A stretch of 64,000 nt of DNA from Acinetobacter sp. ANC 4470 (GCF_002135335.1 NZ_NEGC01000002.1:62001-126000); one strand, 5' to 3'; numbered from the stretch's first letter, positions 17,163 through 26,349 are shown. The notes: generated from the letters alone by a model not told the origin. A program made the numbers and translations.

Positions 17163-19385
17163 ATGACTGACCAAATGCCTTTTAATGATGATTACGATAG
17201 CAATAATTCTGGCAATGCTGAGTTTTCCGACTTATTTGATAAGAAAATTACACGTCGTGATTTAATTACAAAAACTGCAGGTGGCGCAGTTGCACTTACT
17301 TTAGCAGCTTCACTCACGGGCTGTAATGATGATGACAATGGCAGTGGTAATTCAACACCACCTGTAAAAGCTGAAGAAAATAAAACACCGACCTCTTTAA
17401 AGTTTAAAACTGTTAGCAAGAATACGTTAGATCAAGTGACTGTACCTGAAGGTTATGAAGCACGTGTACTTTATGCACTAGGTGACCCATTATCAGAAGG
17501 TTTAACTGAATGGGATGAAAACAATATTCCATCAGGTGCTTCTTTTATTCGACGTTCAGGTGAATGTCATGATGGTATGACATTTTTTGGTATGAGCAAC
17601 AGCCGCTTTGATGCAAAACAATCAAGCTCAGGTTTATTGGTCATGAACCACGAATATGTAGATGATAAAAAAATTCTACATCCTGTGATCAATACAATTA
17701 ATGATGCTGAAAGATCTGAAGATGAAGCATTACGTGAAATTAACTGCCACGGTGTTTCCGTTATTGAATTGAAAAAAGACAATCAAACACAACTGGTGAA
17801 TATCAATAAAGCATCTGTGTTTAACCGTCGAATTACAGCCGCTTCACGCATTAATTTTGCAGGTCCAGTGAAAGGGAATAAGTTGGTTCAAACCAAGTTC
17901 AGCCCTCAAGGTGATTTTGCTTTAGGAACAATCAATAACTGTGGTAATGGTTATACACCGTGGGGAACTTATCTCACGACTGAAGAAAATTTTAATCAAT
18001 ATTTCTCACGGGATGATATCGCACGCGATGCTAATAACATCGTTGCTTTAGACCGCTATAAAATTCCAGCAACAAGTAGTTATAAATGGCATACCGTGAA
18101 AGCAACAGAAACATCACGCACAGATGATATTAAAGGTTTAAATATCCAAGATATTTATGACCGTTGGTTAACAAAAGTCTCAGCTACTCAAGCAAATGAA
18201 GACTTTCGTAATAGTACCAATACATTTGGATGGATTGTTGAAATTGACCCATTCAATGGTAGCCAATATCCAGTAAAACGCACAGCTCTTGGACGTTTTG
18301 CTCATGAGGATTGTCGTGCAAGTCGTGCTATTGCAGGTCAGCCGTTAGCTTTCTATATGGGTGATGACTCTCAAGGGGAATACATCTATAAATTTGTATC
18401 AGATGCAATTTGGGATACCAAAGATATTAATGGTGGTTATACCGCTGGTGATAAATATATGAACTCAGGCAAACTCTACGTTGCCAAGTTTAACTTTGAT
18501 ACAGCGACTCAAAAATCGACAGGTGAATGGGTTGAATTGAATATCAATAATCCGCTCATTTCAGGTTATAGCAAATACAAATTTGCAGACCAAGCGGATG
18601 TATTAGTCAATGCACGTTTGGCGGGGGATGCTATTGGTGCAACCAAAATGGACCGTCCTGAATGGGTTGCTGTGAACCCTCATAATGGCGAAGTCTATGT
18701 CACCTTGACCAATAACTCATCACGTGGTTCCAGCCATCCACTGGATGCAGCTAACCCACGTAACTATGCTGATGCAGACAAAGGTGGCACCCCGAAAGGC
18801 AATATCAATGGTCACATCATTCGCTTTAAAGAAACAGGTGATGTGGTTAGTGCTTTAACATTTACTTGGGATATTTTCCTGTTTGGTGCAGAACAAGATT
18901 CAGTACCAGATGTAAACCTATCAAAACTTGGTTCTGACAATGATTTTTCAAGTCCAGATGGTATGTGGTTCGACCCACGTGGTGTACTGTGGATTCAAAC
19001 CGATGATGGTTCCTATACTGATGAAACCAACTGCATGATGCTTGCTGCACTCCCAGGGCGAGTTGGTGATGGTCAAGTTAAAACCACTGCTGGCTTAAAA
19101 ACACCTACAGGTACTGAACTCGACAACACTCAACTGCGTCGCTTCCTGACGGGTCCAAGCGGTTGTGAAATTACTGGGGTAACCATGACCCCTGACTATA
19201 AAGCCATCTTTGTGAATATCCAACACCCAGGCAATCAATGGCCTGCAAACCACCCTTCTGCATTAAACTTGAGTAAAGCGATTTTAGGTAGCCGTCCTCG
19301 TTCTGCAACACTCGTTATTACTCGTAAAGACGGTAAGGAAATTGCTGGTGAATCTTTAGAGCAAGCCAATCAGCCAAAAGTTTAA
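17163..19385 (+). CDS. PhoX-family (DUF839) alkaline phosphatase-like protein, Tat substrate
   Basis: A 740-residue protein of the PhoX family, calcium/iron-dependent monomeric phosphatases of the cell envelope. The export signal is a twin-arginine type: KKITRRDLITK (about residues 27-37) followed by a hydrophobic stretch and LTGC. It therefore may be a lipoprotein anchored at that Cys. Family segments include SSGLLVMNHEYVD, GWIVEIDPFNGS, MDRPEWVAVNPHNGEVY, SSPDGMWFDPRG and LRRFLTGPSGCEITG. AGGA lies seven bases before the ATG. Location 1.5 kb from tatABC fits its export route. The substrate is not proven by sequence. Confidence 0.85.
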   Translation: MTDQMPFNDDYDSNNSGNAEFSDLFDKKITRRDLITKTAGGAVALTLAASLTGCNDDDNGSGNSTPPVKAEENKTPTSLKFKTVSKNTLDQVTVPEGYEARVLYALGDPLSEGLTEWDENNIPSGASFIRRSGECHDGMTFFGMSNSRFDAKQSSSGLLVMNHEYVDDKKILHPVINTINDAERSEDEALREINCHGVSVIELKKDNQTQLVNINKASVFNRRITAASRINFAGPVKGNKLVQTKFSPQGDFALGTINNCGNGYTPWGTYLTTEENFNQYFSRDDIARDANNIVALDRYKIPATSSYKWHTVKATETSRTDDIKGLNIQDIYDRWLTKVSATQANEDFRNSTNTFGWIVEIDPFNGSQYPVKRTALGRFAHEDCRASRAIAGQPLAFYMGDDSQGEYIYKFVSDAIWDTKDINGGYTAGDKYMNSGKLYVAKFNFDTATQKSTGEWVELNINNPLISGYSKYKFADQADVLVNARLAGDAIGATKMDRPEWVAVNPHNGEVYVTLTNNSSRGSSHPLDAANPRNYADADKGGTPKGNINGHIIRFKETGDVVSALTFTWDIFLFGAEQDSVPDVNLSKLGSDNDFSSPDGMWFDPRGVLWIQTDDGSYTDETNCMMLAALPGRVGDGQVKTTAGLKTPTGTELDNTQLRRFLTGPSGCEITGVTMTPDYKAIFVNIQHPGNQWPANHPSALNLSKAILGSRPRSATLVITRKDGKEIAGESLEQANQPKV

Positions 19386-19401
19386 TCATTCATTAAAGAT
19401 C

Positions 19402-19430
19402 AAAAATGCCGACTTGAAGTCGGCATTTTT
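19402..19430. terminator. Bidirectional terminator between the phoX-like gene and the NRDE gene
   Basis: AAAAATGCCGACTT / AAGTCGGCATTTTT with a two-base centre. A-run and T-run flank both sides, so it can serve both convergent genes. Confidence 0.88.
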
Positions 19431-20212
19431 TATGGATTCAAAGGAAAATCAAGCTTAATGATTTTGCCTTGTGTTTGCCCTTGTTGCGATTTTTCCTGCC
19501 AGAACCAAGTCTGATTTTTCATCCTTAAAAAATTAGAACAGCGTGTACCATAAATGGGACTTTGAATAAAAGTAGAAGAGAGTAGCTCTTCCATTTCAGC
19601 GCTAATCCCTGTTTGAGGAAGAAGTTCAGCGATTATTTTACGTTCATCTTCTAAAATATCCCACACTGCAAATTCCAAATCTGCTTCTGCTGTCGTGCTC
19701 GATTGCAACATGGGTAAAAATTCTTGGGTAAAGCGTTTACGCAAATGTTTGGTCTTTTCCCAATGTTCCGTCATTAAACCATTGGAAACCACATATACCC
19801 CTTGAGCCAAGATTTGTGGTGCTTCACCTCGGTTGCTCATATAGACCGCTTGATGCTGATCCCCTACAAATAAATTAAACCCCGCATAATCACATTGCTG
19901 CTTTTCTAATGCTTGAGCAAATCTGATAGGGGTTAAATCTGATTTAAGAAAACGTTGAATCAAGTGTCCGCGTGAAGTCGGATATTTTTTTTGATCGGTG
20001 GCATCTCGAAAGTTGGTTAATACAGCCCATCGTCCTGACTCCGTCACCCCCATCCACGTTCCACCCGATTGTAAATCTTGTCCAGCAATAATCAGACTAT
20101 TTTGCCAAGGTTTTAAACCACTGGTCGGACGCTGATAAAACTCATCACGATTTGAAATTAAGCATAAAGGCGTATCATCCAACACTTGCCAAGCTAAAGC
20201 TACAATACACAT
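19430..20212 (-). CDS. NRDE (TANGO2-like) family protein
   Basis: A 260-residue protein beginning MCIVALAWQ with the signature SNRDEFYQRP, which defines the NRDE/TANGO2 family. The N-terminal Cys and the NRDE motif place it in the Ntn-hydrolase-like fold. GTWMGVTESGRWAVLTNFRD and YVVSNGLMTEHWEKTKHLR are further family segments. The biochemical role in bacteria is unclear; heme handling has been proposed for relatives. It is convergent with the phoX-like gene and divergent from lgt. Confidence 0.85.
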   Translation of the reverse strand: MCIVALAWQVLDDTPLCLISNRDEFYQRPTSGLKPWQNSLIIAGQDLQSGGTWMGVTESGRWAVLTNFRDATDQKKYPTSRGHLIQRFLKSDLTPIRFAQALEKQQCDYAGFNLFVGDQHQAVYMSNRGEAPQILAQGVYVVSNGLMTEHWEKTKHLRKRFTQEFLPMLQSSTTAEADLEFAVWDILEDERKIIAELLPQTGISAEMEELLSSTFIQSPIYGTRCSNFLRMKNQTWFWQEKSQQGQTQGKIIKLDFPLNP

Positions 20213-20305
20213 AATCCGTGCTCATTATCTTTACACATTGAATGTACAACATTTTTCACCACATTCAGCTAAAATCTGTGCAAAACATAATGACAAGGAA
20301 CAGGA

Positions 20306-21118
20306 ATGCTGACCTATCCAAATATTGATCCAGTTGCTATATCACTGGGACCCCTACAAGTACATTGGTATGGACTAATGTATTTATTGGCATTTTTATT
20401 TGCTTGGGGGCTTGCAACCTATCGAACCAAACAACGTGATGGCTGGACACCCGATATGGTCTCTGACCTGATTTTCTATGGTGCTTTAGGTGTCGTCGTC
20501 GGTGGTCGTATGGGCTACGTGTTCTTTTATGGCTTTGAGCAATTTCTTGCCAATCCACTGTGGTTATTCCAAGTCTGGACAGGCGGTATGAGCTTCCATG
20601 GCGGCTTCTTGGGTGTGATGATTGCCATGCTGTTCTGGTGTAAAAAATACCAGATGACTTGGTTCCAAACCCTCGATTTTATTGCCCCTTGTGTGCCAAC
20701 AGGTTTAATGTTTGGTCGCATTGGTAACTTTATTGGCGGTGAACTGTATGGTCGTCAAGTCTCTGATCCCAACTTTGCGCTTGGGATGATCTTCCCAACC
20801 GATCCTCTACAATTGGTTCGTCATCCATCACAACTTTATCAAGCATTTGCAGAAGGTCTTATTCTGTTTATTGTGCTCTGGTGGTTCAGTTCAAAACCAC
20901 GTCCACGTATGGCAGTTTCAGCCCTGTTCTTGATTGGCTACGGTATTGCACGCTTTGTGGTTGAATTTTTCCGCGAACCAGACAATGGTCAACTGTTTAT
21001 TGGCTGGATGAGTAAAGGTCAATTCCTTACTGTACCCATGATTTTGATTGGGCTATGGATGATGTGGTATGCCTATCAAAAGAAAATTTATGATTGGGGT
21101 CCACTTAAAAACTCATAA
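20306..21118 (+). CDS. lgt: Phosphatidylglycerol-prolipoprotein diacylglyceryl transferase
   Basis: The inner-membrane enzyme adds diacylglycerol from phosphatidylglycerol to the lipobox Cys of prolipoproteins, the first step of lipoprotein maturation. At 270 residues it has normal length, with seven predicted membrane helices. Motifs seen are GGMSFHGGFLGV with the conserved His, the Lgt signature GRIGNFIGGELYGR, and FVVEFFREPD. AAGGAACAGGA precedes the ATG. A strong terminator follows. Clients in this window include BamB and PilF. Confidence 0.95.
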   Translation: MLTYPNIDPVAISLGPLQVHWYGLMYLLAFLFAWGLATYRTKQRDGWTPDMVSDLIFYGALGVVVGGRMGYVFFYGFEQFLANPLWLFQVWTGGMSFHGGFLGVMIAMLFWCKKYQMTWFQTLDFIAPCVPTGLMFGRIGNFIGGELYGRQVSDPNFALGMIFPTDPLQLVRHPSQLYQAFAEGLILFIVLWWFSSKPRPRMAVSALFLIGYGIARFVVEFFREPDNGQLFIGWMSKGQFLTVPMILIGLWMMWYAYQKKIYDWGPLKNS

Positions 21119-21123
21119 AATTT

Positions 21124-21150
21124 AAAGCGAGGCAAAAGCCTCGCTTTTTT
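21124..21150 (+). terminator. Terminator of lgt
   Basis: AAAGCGAGGC / GCCTCGCTTT with an AAAA loop and further T residues. Confidence 0.9.
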
Positions 21151-21203
21151 ATCTCTATTTTTGCTAAAGTACAATTCAGCCCTCATTGATCTATCCGAAA
21201 AAT

Positions 21204-21590
21204 ATGCTCGAATTTTGGTTTAATCCTCAAGTTTCTATCCTTCGTAAACTCATGATTTTTTTTGCTATTGCGATTGCCACAGGTGTGCTTTATTGGATGG
21301 AACCACTCAAACTTGATGCAATACTCATGTTCTTAGGTACAGGCATCATTTTTCTGATCTGTCGTTATTGCAAGCTTCATTTTGCCACTCAAAATCCAAC
21401 AGGTTTATTATATCGACTGCTCACATGGATTCCAATTGCGCTATTAATGTCACTCATTTTTATGCATATGAAAGAGGGTGAAATTTTAATTCCCGGTGCA
21501 CAAGGGATTGGCTTTATGGCTTTAGCTATTTGTTTATTCTCGCCATTATCATTGATGAATAAAAATGACATTGCAGATGAGCAAAAATAA
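21204..21590 (+). CDS. Small four-helix inner-membrane protein, tandem copy 1
   Basis: 128 residues from the ATG at 21204 (the frame opens at an earlier TTG, 21186). It starts MLEFWFNPQVSILRKL and has four hydrophobic segments: MIFFAIAIATGVLYWM, AILMFLGTGIIFLICRY, LLTWIPIALLMSLIFM and GFMALAICLFSPL. The next gene has the same plan and a matching ML-FW start, so the pair looks like an old tandem duplication. No known domain was recognised. The stop and the next start share one base (TAATG), so they are co-translated. Confidence 0.7.
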   Translation: MLEFWFNPQVSILRKLMIFFAIAIATGVLYWMEPLKLDAILMFLGTGIIFLICRYCKLHFATQNPTGLLYRLLTWIPIALLMSLIFMHMKEGEILIPGAQGIGFMALAICLFSPLSLMNKNDIADEQK

Positions 21591-21961
21591 TGTTGCAGTT
21601 TTGGTATTCGGACAGATGTACCCGTCAAATTAAATTGATGGTATGCATTGCCACCTGTGGCATGATTTATCTATCTTCCATAGCACAACAACTCTCCGCT
21701 ATGTTTACGGGAATTAGCCTAGTCATTGGTATGAGCATACATCTACTTAGAGCTTTAAGCTTAAAGATCACAGCAAATAACCCCTATAAAAATGGCTTTA
21801 CTCTTCTATTTTGGGTAATGCCGCTTATTGCATTGATGACTTTAATTGCAGCATTGCCTACCGAGCATAAAATCATGCTGATCTTACAAGCGATAGGATT
21901 TACAGCCATTGGTTTATTTATCCTATCGACCTTTCCGAATCGAAAATTTTATCCAACTTAA
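21590..21961 (+). CDS. Small four-helix inner-membrane protein, tandem copy 2
   Basis: 123 residues, start MLQFWYSDRCTRQIKL, with four hydrophobic segments: MVCIATCGMIYLSSIA, LSAMFTGISLVIGMSI, LLFWVMPLIALMTLIA and IMLILQAIGFTAIGLFIL. The last two helices parallel those of copy 1 (WxxPIALM / WVMPLIALM and AxGIGFMAL / QAIGFTAIG). Function unknown; it may form a hetero-oligomer with copy 1. The terminator at 22034 closes the unit. Confidence 0.7.
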   Translation: MLQFWYSDRCTRQIKLMVCIATCGMIYLSSIAQQLSAMFTGISLVIGMSIHLLRALSLKITANNPYKNGFTLLFWVMPLIALMTLIAALPTEHKIMLILQAIGFTAIGLFILSTFPNRKFYPT

Positions 21962-22033
21962 CAACAGATAACTCAAGTTTTTATCCTCAGACCTTTACGA
22001 TATACCAATGTGTTTTTATAAAATTTTCACAAT

Positions 22034-22062
22034 AAAAAAGACCGCTAAAAGCGGTCTTTTTT
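22034..22062. terminator. Bidirectional terminator between the membrane-protein pair and rplT
   Basis: AAAAAAGACCGC / GCGGTCTTTTTT with a TAAAA loop; can act on both convergent transcripts. Confidence 0.9.
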
Positions 22063-22078
22063 GAATCATCTATGATGA

Positions 22079-22438
22079 TTAAGCAGCTAATGCGCTTTTC
22101 GCTTTTTCAGCGATAGCAGCAAATGCAACTGCATCATGCATAGCGATATCAGCAAGTACGCGACGGTCGATGATGATCTGAGCTTTTTTCAAGCCAGCAA
22201 TCATACGGCTGTACGACAAACCGTTTAAGCGCGCACCAGCATTGATACGAGCAATCCACAAAGCGCGGAATTGACGTTTCTTCTGACGACGGTCACGGTA
22301 AGCATATTGACCAGCTTTGATTACTGCTTGGAACGCTACGCGATATACACGTGAACGAGCGCCGTAGTAACCTTTAGCACGAGCAAGAATTCTTTTATGA
22401 CGACGATGCGCCTGGACACCACGTTTTACACGAGCCAT
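22079..22438 (-). CDS. rplT: 50S ribosomal protein L20
   Basis: 119 residues, the normal length, starting [16 protein letters not shown] with the basic N-terminal tail and [21 protein letters not shown] core ([15 protein letters not shown]). L20 binds 23S rRNA and is needed for early large-subunit assembly. It lies 12 bases after rpmI. In many gammaproteobacteria this pair directly follows infC; here infC is 4.6 kb upstream. Confidence 0.97.
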   Translation of the reverse strand: MARVKRGVQAHRRHKRILARAKGYYGARSRVYRVAFQAVIKAGQYAYRDRRQKKRQFRALWIARINAGARLNGLSYSRMIAGLKKAQIIIDRRVLADIAMHDAVAFAAIAEKAKSALAA

Positions 22439-22450
22439 TTATAAATCTCC

Positions 22451-22645
22451 TTAAAGGTATGGGCACATACGGCGAACTGAAGCAACGTCACTTACGTGAA
22501 CCATTACACAGCCGCGCAATTGACGAATACGCTTAGCAGATTTTTTGGTCAAAATGTGGCGTTTGAACGCTTGTTTACGCTTGATACCGTTAGCTGTCGC
22601 TTTAAAGCGTTTAGCAGCACCACGGCGAGTTTTCATCTTAGGCAT
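22451..22645 (-). CDS. rpmI: 50S ribosomal protein L35
   Basis: 64 residues from the ATG at 22645 ([15 protein letters not shown]), the standard L35 length. The longer open frame upstream is not coding. The core [17 protein letters not shown] and the end RRMCPYL are family-typical. Because the infC-thrS part of the operon is displaced, the pair needs its own promoter; a candidate lies about 75 bases upstream. Confidence 0.96.
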   Translation of the reverse strand: MPKMKTRRGAAKRFKATANGIKRKQAFKRHILTKKSAKRIRQLRGCVMVHVSDVASVRRMCPYL

Positions 22646-22718
22646 AACAACCTCTTTTGAACACCTGTTCGGAACGTCTGCACCATTGCAAAAACGACCT
22701 GCAGGTAAGGGAGCCAGT

Positions 22719-22747
22719 ATTCTAAAGCATCTTTGCTTAAAACAAAA
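22719..22747 (-). promoter_or_regulatory. Candidate promoter of rpmI-rplT
   Basis: On the minus strand a TAGAAT -10-like hexamer (22719-22724) lies 16 bases downstream of TTTGTT. The -35 match is poor. Proposed because the genes are detached from infC. Confidence 0.35.
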
Positions 22748-22896
22748 GCAAATATCATAAAAACCTGCAACCAACCATCTAATTGCTTTGCTTTATTTTT
22801 CAAGATAAAAGTCAGCTTTTTTTATAATTAAAATAGAGATTAATCATTACAATTATCATAAAATAAGAATATTGGCCCCATATAAGCCCTACATAG

Positions 22897-24007
22897 GATG
22901 TTTTTGCAACACTGCACTATCGTGGTTTTTCAATTGTGACGATAAACCAGTTCTGTCTCACCCTCGCCATTTTAATTCAAGAAATTATTGTCGCCTATTC
23001 ACTTTATCAAATTACCAAAGAGCCTTTAACCTTAGGGTTGATTGGTTGAGCTAAAGCTATTCTATTTATGGCACTGTCTTTATGGAGTAGTTATTTTACC
23101 GACCACTTTAACAAACAGACCATCATGAAAATCTGTTTGTTCTTTGCATTACCCTTGCCAATCGTTTTATGGTGGCTGTTTCATCGCTATGGAGCTATAT
23201 GCCAATGGCGCAACTTGGGCTACGATTGGTTGGCAAAGCGGCGTAATTATTGGCCCAATGCTGGGTGGATTCATGTTGGCATTTTTAGGTCGTGAAAGTC
23301 GTTTACTGTCCGTTGTAATATTACTAGCCATCTGTTTTATATTAATTAATCTGCTGAAAAAGCGCAATTTCCCTAAAATTAAAACAAAGAGAAAGCTTAG
23401 GTGATGGTTTCCGTTTTATCTGGAAAACTAAAATTGTACTGTGGGCAATTTCTCTCGATTTGGTTTCTGTACTGTTTGGTGGTGTGATTGCACTACTGCC
23501 TATTTTTGCTGAAGATATTTTAAAAGTCGGCCCTGAAGGTTTGGGTTATTTACGTGCAGCACCGTCTATTGGTGCACTCATCACCATGATTGCTTTAACC
23601 AAGTTTCCACCCACACAGAATGCTTGGCGCAATATGTTATTGGCTGTCGCAGGTTTTGGGCTATTCACACTGTTATTTGCTTTCTCAAAGAATATATGGC
23701 TATCACTGTTGGCTTTAGCCCTAACGGGGCTTGTGACAACATTTCAGTCGTGGTTCGACAAACCATTCTGCAAATTTATTCCCCTGAAAATATGCGCGGA
23801 TGCATTGTCGCTGTGAATGGCATATTTGTCTCAAGCCGCAATGAATTAGGTACTTTTGAATCTGGCGTAGCAGCAAAATATATGGGAGCCATGATGGCAA
23901 CTGTGTTTCGCGGCTGTGTAACCATGTTCGTAGCCACAATAAGCTGGATCAAAAACAAAGATTTATTTGGTGTAGACATTGGTAAAGGCAATGATCAGAG
24001 AGATTAA
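22897..24007 (+). pseudogene. Broken MFS transporter (exporter-like)
   Basis: Pieces of one MFS permease occur in order but in changing frames. FSIVTINQFCLTLAILIQE leads to an in-frame TGA at 23047. MALSLWSSYFTDHFNKQTI continues in the same frame. YANGATWATIGWQSGVIIG is in the next frame, FGGVIALLPIFAEDILKVG in the third, and YSPENMRGCIVAVNGIFV back in the second. At least three frameshifts and one stop are needed, and no start codon precedes the first piece. The tail (SSRNELGTFESGVAAK) resembles EntS-like exporters. Clearly non-functional. It lies in the accessory stretch separating rpmI-rplT from infC-thrS. Confidence 0.85.
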
Positions 24008-24111
24008 TTTATTTTTTAGACTTGCGAGTATTTTCAATTCAGGAAATACTGCGCACTCACAATGCTCCGCCATCGCTGCTATCTCTGATTTGATTAAAGA
24101 AATAAATATTT

Positions 24112-24858
24112 ATGAAACAAATTATGTGTTTTTCTCTACTCATCAGCTTACCGTTAAGCGCTGCCTATAGTGCTGAACCTAAAGCCACAAAACAACTCTC
24201 CGTTCAGAAAAGCGCAGCCCTTCCCGCGCATTTGACTACACGTATTCAGTGGAGCAAGTTTCCGCGCCCACAGTATAAAAATGAAGATTTAAAAGACCAA
24301 AATAGAAGTGCCATTATTCGTATCTATGCCGATGAAAAAGGCAATATTGCCGAAGCTCGCGTACAGGAAAGTACCGGTTTAGCGCATTTAGATAATCTTT
24401 TAGTGAAAGCGGTTCGTGAAGCACATGTCAAACCGCATGTTGAAAATGATACCGCAACGCCAGTGATTGGTTACCAAACCTTCAGCTTAAAATTAAGCCC
24501 AGATAATGACAGAGAGGTTTGCCAGTATCAGTTTGATTCTAAAAATTGGCAGGCTCAACAGCAAAAGAAAAAAACCGTCTTTTCATATCGCACTCAACCG
24601 ACTTTAGAGCTCGATTCTGACCAGTTAAATGGACATAATCGTGCGGTTAAATTCACCTTCAAAGTGAATAAACATGGTGATGTAAAGAAAGTCAAAGTGA
24701 AAAAAGGTTCAGGTATTTATGCGATAGACCAAGCTGTTGTTCAGGCAGTTTCACATAGCCAAATTTCTGTGAAGCGCACAGCTAGCACATTATGGCTATA
24801 TAAAAAATCAACCCTGAAAGATGAAATTAAGTTTGACCTCAATCAATGTCCAGAATAA
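24112..24858 (+). CDS. Periplasmic protein with two TonB C-terminal-like domains
   Basis: A 248-residue protein with a signal peptide (MKQIMCFSLLISLPLSAAYSA). Two TonB_C-type modules follow: about residues 45-130 (SAIIRIYADEKGNIAEARVQ and ESTGLAHLDNLLVKAV) and about 155-245 (AVKFTFKVNKHGDVKKVKVK and GSGIYAIDQAVVQAV). Normal TonB has one such module after a membrane anchor and a Pro-rich linker. Here there is a cleavable-looking signal and no Pro-rich region, so it is probably a soluble periplasmic relative rather than an energy transducer. Function unknown. A terminator follows. Confidence 0.72.
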   Translation: MKQIMCFSLLISLPLSAAYSAEPKATKQLSVQKSAALPAHLTTRIQWSKFPRPQYKNEDLKDQNRSAIIRIYADEKGNIAEARVQESTGLAHLDNLLVKAVREAHVKPHVENDTATPVIGYQTFSLKLSPDNDREVCQYQFDSKNWQAQQQKKKTVFSYRTQPTLELDSDQLNGHNRAVKFTFKVNKHGDVKKVKVKKGSGIYAIDQAVVQAVSHSQISVKRTASTLWLYKKSTLKDEIKFDLNQCPE

Positions 24859-24865
24859 AAAGCAT

Positions 24866-24894
24866 AAAAAGAGATGCAGCAGTATCTCTTTTTT
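24866..24894. terminator. Terminator between the TonB-C protein and the YqaA-like gene
   Basis: AAAAAGAGAT / ATCTCTTTTTT around an 8-base loop; it overlaps the end of the convergent gene. Confidence 0.8.
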
Positions 24895-25318
24895 AAAACA
24901 TTGAAAAAGCCCAATAGATAAAAACATAACGCCCTACTTTCGCAAGGCTCACCATCAATATAAACCGCACAAAATTTTCTTTAAGCAAACCTGCAATTAA
25001 AGTAATCGGATCACCAATGATCGGCACCCAACTAAACAACAATGACCAGTAGCCATATTTTTGATACAGAATCTGTGCTTTGAGCATTTTAGTTTCAGAA
25101 ACAGGAAACCACTTTTTATCTTTATAGTTTTCGATTTTAAAACCGAGCCACCAATTCACACAAGAACCCAGAATATTTCCTAAACTGGCAAAAAAGAGTA
25201 AGCCAAGAACAGAATGACTGCCTTCGGCTAACAATGCCAATAAAACAGCTTCTGACTGCAATGGTAATAAGGTTGCTGCACCAAAAGCCGAAATAAACAG
25301 TAAAAAATAGGACAACAT
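24893..25318 (-). CDS. YqaA-like DedA/VTT-family membrane protein
   Basis: 141 residues with about four hydrophobic segments. Family features are the start MLSYFLLFISAFGAATLLP, GNILGSCVNWWLG (the G-x-x-x-G segment before the re-entrant loop) and WVPIIGDPITLIAGL. DedA/VTT relatives are thought to move lipids or ions; the short YqaA group is uncharacterised. The start is 15 bases after the end of the next upstream gene on this strand, so they are probably cotranscribed. Confidence 0.78.
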   Translation of the reverse strand: MLSYFLLFISAFGAATLLPLQSEAVLLALLAEGSHSVLGLLFFASLGNILGSCVNWWLGFKIENYKDKKWFPVSETKMLKAQILYQKYGYWSLLFSWVPIIGDPITLIAGLLKENFVRFILMVSLAKVGRYVFIYWAFSMF

Positions 25319-25333
25319 GCAATAAATACTGGC

Positions 25334-25624
25334 TTAAAGCCCAAGCTTTTTCTTGGTCTTTTTATATTCATAGACAGACCAAAGAATAAATAACACCATG
25401 ACCAATCCACGCGCTAAATTATAACGTCGTGCAATCGTGCCAAAGACTTCACCCGATATCGATGGAGCACCTGTTTTTAGCATCTCTGCCAAGGATTGCA
25501 TATGCACTACTTCGGCAATATAGAGCAACAAACAACATGCAATACCAAAGATAATCGCCCAATAAATCTTCGCATTGCTTTCAATAATACGCGTTAAATT
25601 TAAGAAAAAATCTTTCATCATCAT
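25334..25624 (-). CDS. Small two-helix inner-membrane protein, unknown function
   Basis: 96 residues if translation starts at the ATG at 25624; the frame opens at a TTG three codons earlier, and two more ATGs follow at once. Hydrophobic segments are WAIIFGIACCLLLYIAEVV and LARGLVMVLFILWSVYEY, separated by a loop of about 30 residues, with a basic C-terminus (KKTKKKLGL). I recognise no family. It lies between a terminator and the YqaA-like gene, with which it probably forms a two-gene unit. Confidence 0.6.
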   Translation of the reverse strand: MMMKDFFLNLTRIIESNAKIYWAIIFGIACCLLLYIAEVVHMQSLAEMLKTGAPSISGEVFGTIARRYNLARGLVMVLFILWSVYEYKKTKKKLGL

Positions 25625-25636
25625 GTTATCCAATAA

Positions 25637-25660
25637 AAAACCACCATAATGGGTGGTTTA
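25637..25660 (-). terminator. Terminator downstream of the GST gene
   Basis: Read on the minus strand: AAACCACC, a six-base loop, GGTGGTTT and TTTATT. Confidence 0.75.
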
Positions 25661-25725
25661 TTTCTGCGAAATTTAAGTGCTTGTCATACAAAGATCTTAG
25701 CACAAAAATATACGCTATTTTACAA

Positions 25726-26349
25726 TCAAGTACTCACTTTAAGCGCTAAGGCTCGTTGCACTGCTGGACGTGCGGTTAAACGCGTAATATATTCTTTTAC
25801 ATATGGATAATCATCTAACTGAATTTGCTGCCACTCATAACGTAATATCCACGGCAGAATCGCCATATCAGCAATTGAATATTCACCTGCTACATACTTT
25901 TGACCAATTAACTGTTTATTCAACACACTATAAAGACGTTTGGTTTCATTCACATAACGATCTATTGCATATGGAATTTTCTCAGGTGCAAATTTATTAA
26001 AATGATGATTCTGTCCTAACATCGGCCCCAAACCGCCCATTTGCCACATCAACCATTGCTCAACTTCAACCCGTTGCTGTTCATCTGTTGGATAGTACAA
26101 GCCTGTTTTACGACCCAAATATTGTAAAATTGCACCAGACTCAAACACTGAAATTGCTTCGCTGCGAGGGCCATCTTGATCCACAATGGCTGGAATTTTA
26201 TTGTTGGGAGAAATACGTAAAAAGTCGGGTTGAAACTGATCATTTTCCAAAATATTAATAGGAAAAACTTGATAATCCAATCCCATTTCTTCTAATGCTA
26301 TTGTAATTTTATGACCATTGGGCGTACCCCAATAATATAAATCAATCAT
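25726..26349 (-). CDS. Glutathione S-transferase family protein (YfcG/YghU-like)
   Basis: 207 residues with the thioredoxin-like N-terminal domain: MIDLYYWGTPNGHKITIALEE with the Thr-Pro-Asn active-site segment, NKIPAIVDQDG with the cis-Pro, and SVFESGAILQYL that contacts glutathione. The all-helical C-terminal domain has YVAGEYSIADMAILPW, the N-capping box. The TPN motif and length resemble nu-class enzymes, which have disulfide-bond reductase activity. AGGT lies eight bases before the ATG. Single-gene unit. Confidence 0.87.
   Translation of the reverse strand: MIDLYYWGTPNGHKITIALEEMGLDYQVFPINILENDQFQPDFLRISPNNKIPAIVDQDGPRSEAISVFESGAILQYLGRKTGLYYPTDEQQRVEVEQWLMWQMGGLGPMLGQNHHFNKFAPEKIPYAIDRYVNETKRLYSVLNKQLIGQKYVAGEYSIADMAILPWILRYEWQQIQLDDYPYVKEYITRLTARPAVQRALALKVST

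Noticed and set aside
22646..22774. N-terminal extension of rpmI
   Set aside because: L35 is 64 residues and starts at MPKMKTRRG; the extension contains the probable promoter.
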